Positions 52,710-54,125 of a DNA stretch of 54,125 bases are shown piece by piece. Origin of the DNA: Didymodactylos carnosus (Eukaryota > Rotifera > Eurotatoria > Philodinida > Philodinidae); assembly GCA_905250885.1 (NCBI GenBank), contig CAJNOQ010000342.1, forward strand, positions 1-54,125, read 5' to 3'. The position numbers and the translations under genes were made by a program. The notes beneath the pieces were generated by a model. That model was not told the DNA's origin, did not search any database, and was given only the letters and a program-made list of their open reading frames with translations. Position 1 is the stretch's first letter; every line of letters begins with the position of its first letter.

Positions 52710-53810
52710 TTAAAGACGCAAAAAGAAACCAATGAATCTCGGAAAATCTTGCCGAATATTTCGATTATATTCGTGAGAAAACTTTACTATTTTTTCTTTA
52801 AATTTAAGCATTAGTGTGTCGTTGATCATGTTGTCATTTAACACTCCCCATTCTCGATAGTGATAAATCAGTAATGTGTCAGCTGAAACCAGAGTTGACA
52901 TTCGAGCTGGTTCGTGTTGCATTACAATGTGAATATCTTGGTGTTTAATGAATTTCGGTTGTAAAGCAATTACTTTTGATCTGTGCCACCATGGAAGCTG
53001 AGTACGGTAAAAATGATGAAATAATTTTAGTTGATTTTGTCCGATATCAATATTTAGTCGTTTTGGAAAAAGAACCGAGCCGATAATCAGATTCGTTTGA
53101 TCTTCCTTTTTCTGCTTTATAAGATATGTTTTTAAATCTTCAGCTTTCAATGGAACTATATACTCATCGATATCAACGTTAATAATCACACTTGCTTGAT
53201 TTCTCAATAGACAGTCGTGTATTTGAGCTTTTTGAGCGTAATGCCAAAATGTGACACCGTATTGATGATTTGGTAAGAGTTCAAGAATATTCCAGGGCAA
53301 TATTTCCACTACTTTATTCATTTTCAACAGTAGCCGTGATATTTCGTCTGTAATTGATTGATTATAAAAGTAAAATTTCGATGCGCCGTGAATACTGTAA
53401 TAGGCAATAAACTGAAGAACGTCCACTGATGTATAATACGTTCCTGAGAGAGGTTGTACGCAGAGTACAACTGAGTCATTATTCACTAATTCTGATGTTT
53501 CAATTTTAATGTATTTAGTATAGGATTGTGTAGGTGGATGGAACAAAAACACTTTTCTAATTTGATATTTACTGTCTAATGGTAGTGTGCATTGAATGTT
53601 AGCTGCCTCATATTCTACCGAACGAGATTCACTATAAACAATTAAGTTTCCTTTTTGTACGTCACCACTATCAAATCCACAATACAAATATTGTCGAATT
53701 ATATCATTTTTTCGAATCAAAACAATTAAATTCACCTGCGAGTCCGTTTGTAGCGCTGAGTACAAGAATAAATCGGAAGAATTTGAAAGAGATACCCATT
53801 TTGGTTTCAT
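52710..53810 (-). CDS. Glycosyltransferase family 92 (DUF23) domain protein
   Basis: Uninterrupted frame of 366 residues. GT92 enzymes transfer sugars (galactose in characterised animal members) onto glycans in the Golgi; the exact acceptor here is unknown. Family marks: SSDLFLYSAL near the start, CVQPLSG at about 117, then VLQFIAYYSIHGASKFYFYN, the metal-binding DxD-type motif NVDIDEYIVP at 211-220, and the late QHEPAR and IYHYREWG segments. The chosen ATG is the first in this frame after an in-frame TGA a few codons upstream. A Golgi GT92 enzyme would normally have an N-terminal membrane anchor, and none is present here. A matching anchor lies just upstream in another frame (53830-54036), so the gene may be frameshifted. 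The whole gene lies between near-identical inverted repeats. Confidence 0.87.
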   Translation of the reverse strand: MKPKWVSLSNSSDLFLYSALQTDSQVNLIVLIRKNDIIRQYLYCGFDSGDVQKGNLIVYSESRSVEYEAANIQCTLPLDSKYQIRKVFLFHPPTQSYTKYIKIETSELVNNDSVVLCVQPLSGTYYTSVDVLQFIAYYSIHGASKFYFYNQSITDEISRLLLKMNKVVEILPWNILELLPNHQYGVTFWHYAQKAQIHDCLLRNQASVIINVDIDEYIVPLKAEDLKTYLIKQKKEDQTNLIIGSVLFPKRLNIDIGQNQLKLFHHFYRTQLPWWHRSKVIALQPKFIKHQDIHIVMQHEPARMSTLVSADTLLIYHYREWGVLNDNMINDTLMLKFKEKIVKFSHEYNRNIRQDFPRFIGFFLRL

Positions 53811-53829
53811 ATTTGTTCACAAAGGACCA

Positions 53830-54036
53830 CTATGAAAATAGGAAATCTAATGAATATCTCAAAACGGTTTGAAGACTCATGTATTTTTTGATCAAGCCCT
53901 TATAGCGTAGACGATCATTATAACTGTGAGTGATAATGTGAGAACCAATGTGTTGTTTGTGAATGGCATAAATAGAGAAAATCAATGCAAAAGGAAAGAT
54001 TCTACGTAACAATAGAGTTTTAATATAACGTTTCAT
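53830..54036 (-). CDS. Probable N-terminal membrane anchor of the GT92 gene, in another frame
   Basis: A 68-residue frame starting with ATG at 54036. A basic start (MKRYIKTLLLRR) is followed by the hydrophobic segment IFPFALIFSIYAI, exactly the layout of a type II Golgi signal anchor, and then a stem-like stretch. It stops at TAG (53830-53832), 20 bp before the GT92 start codon and in a different frame. No GT...AG intron that would join both frames is evident: the only nearby acceptor leads into a stop. It is either a frameshifted first part of the glycosyltransferase or an independent small frame. Confidence 0.45.
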   Translation of the reverse strand: MKRYIKTLLLRRIFPFALIFSIYAIHKQHIGSHIITHSYNDRLRYKGLIKKYMSLQTVLRYSLDFLFS

Positions 54037-54047
54037 AGATAATTCAG

Positions 54048-54125
54048 TCTGATGTTATAAATTTTTCAAAAAAGTTCTATATTTTGAATTTTTCACCTCG
54101 GTTAGTTGTAACGGTTCAGACATAT
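54048..54125 (-). repeat. Right terminal inverted repeat of the GT92 unit (reaches the window end)
   Basis: Reverse complement of 52616-52694 with one visible mismatch. It begins 11 bp before the ATG at 54036 and runs to the last base of the window, so the repeat may be longer. Confidence 0.9.

Noticed and set aside
53736..53836. An intron joining the anchor frame and the GT92 frame
   Set aside because: The acceptor TTTTCATAG leads into an in-frame stop for the GT92 frame, and an acceptor further inside would remove the conserved LFLYSA segment.

Overview
The window is strongly AT-rich animal nuclear DNA. Its genes are split by many very short introns (mostly about 45-130 bp) with GT...AG borders, and it carries many small palindromic transposons. 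Gene content is ordinary for a metazoan (atlastin, ANKRD42, mitochondrial RNA polymerase, an ELM2-SANT co-repressor, an NRARP-like protein). AT content, tiny introns, a GT92 glycosyltransferase and acceptor-like AG sites just before start codons suggest a rotifer, most likely a bdelloid (Rotaria-like). That taxon is an inference. All exon structures were derived by hand from splice signals, reading phase and family similarity; in every multi-exon gene the exon lengths add up to a whole number of codons.

Layout. 1-1127: a large palindromic foldback element. 6191-6505 (+): a single-exon NRARP-like ankyrin protein. 8735-8793: a 43-bp hAT-like micro-element with an 8-bp duplication. 9582-9854: a palindromic element with a hairpin at each end. 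10594-18822 (-): a 17-exon, about 1996-residue ELM2-SANT, C2H2 zinc-finger, Q/N/H-rich protein of the TRERF1/ZNF541/MIDEAS (MiDAC) type. 18823-29291: a gene-poor stretch with a nested pair of inverted-repeat elements at 24175-25692. 29292-33933 (-): atlastin, 12 exons, 518 residues. 35011-37610 (+): ANKRD42, 14 exons, 494 residues, head-to-head with atlastin. 38799-46613 (-): POLRMT, 29 exons, 1280 residues, tail-to-tail with ANKRD42.

46614-54125 is transposon-rich. A decayed non-LTR retrotransposon (50030-51751) carries a palindromic element, which itself carries a hAT-type element with an 8-bp target duplication. A second hAT-type element lies in the presumed 3' tail of the retroelement. 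At the right end a GT92 glycosyltransferase gene sits between nearly identical terminal inverted repeats (52616-52694 and 54048-54125). This gene-in-TIR unit is the most unusual object in the window.

The genes do not form a pathway. Atlastin acts in ER membrane fusion, POLRMT in mitochondrial transcription, the ELM2-SANT protein in histone-deacetylase recruitment, and the NRARP-like protein probably in Notch/Wnt feedback. The function of ANKRD42 is poorly known.
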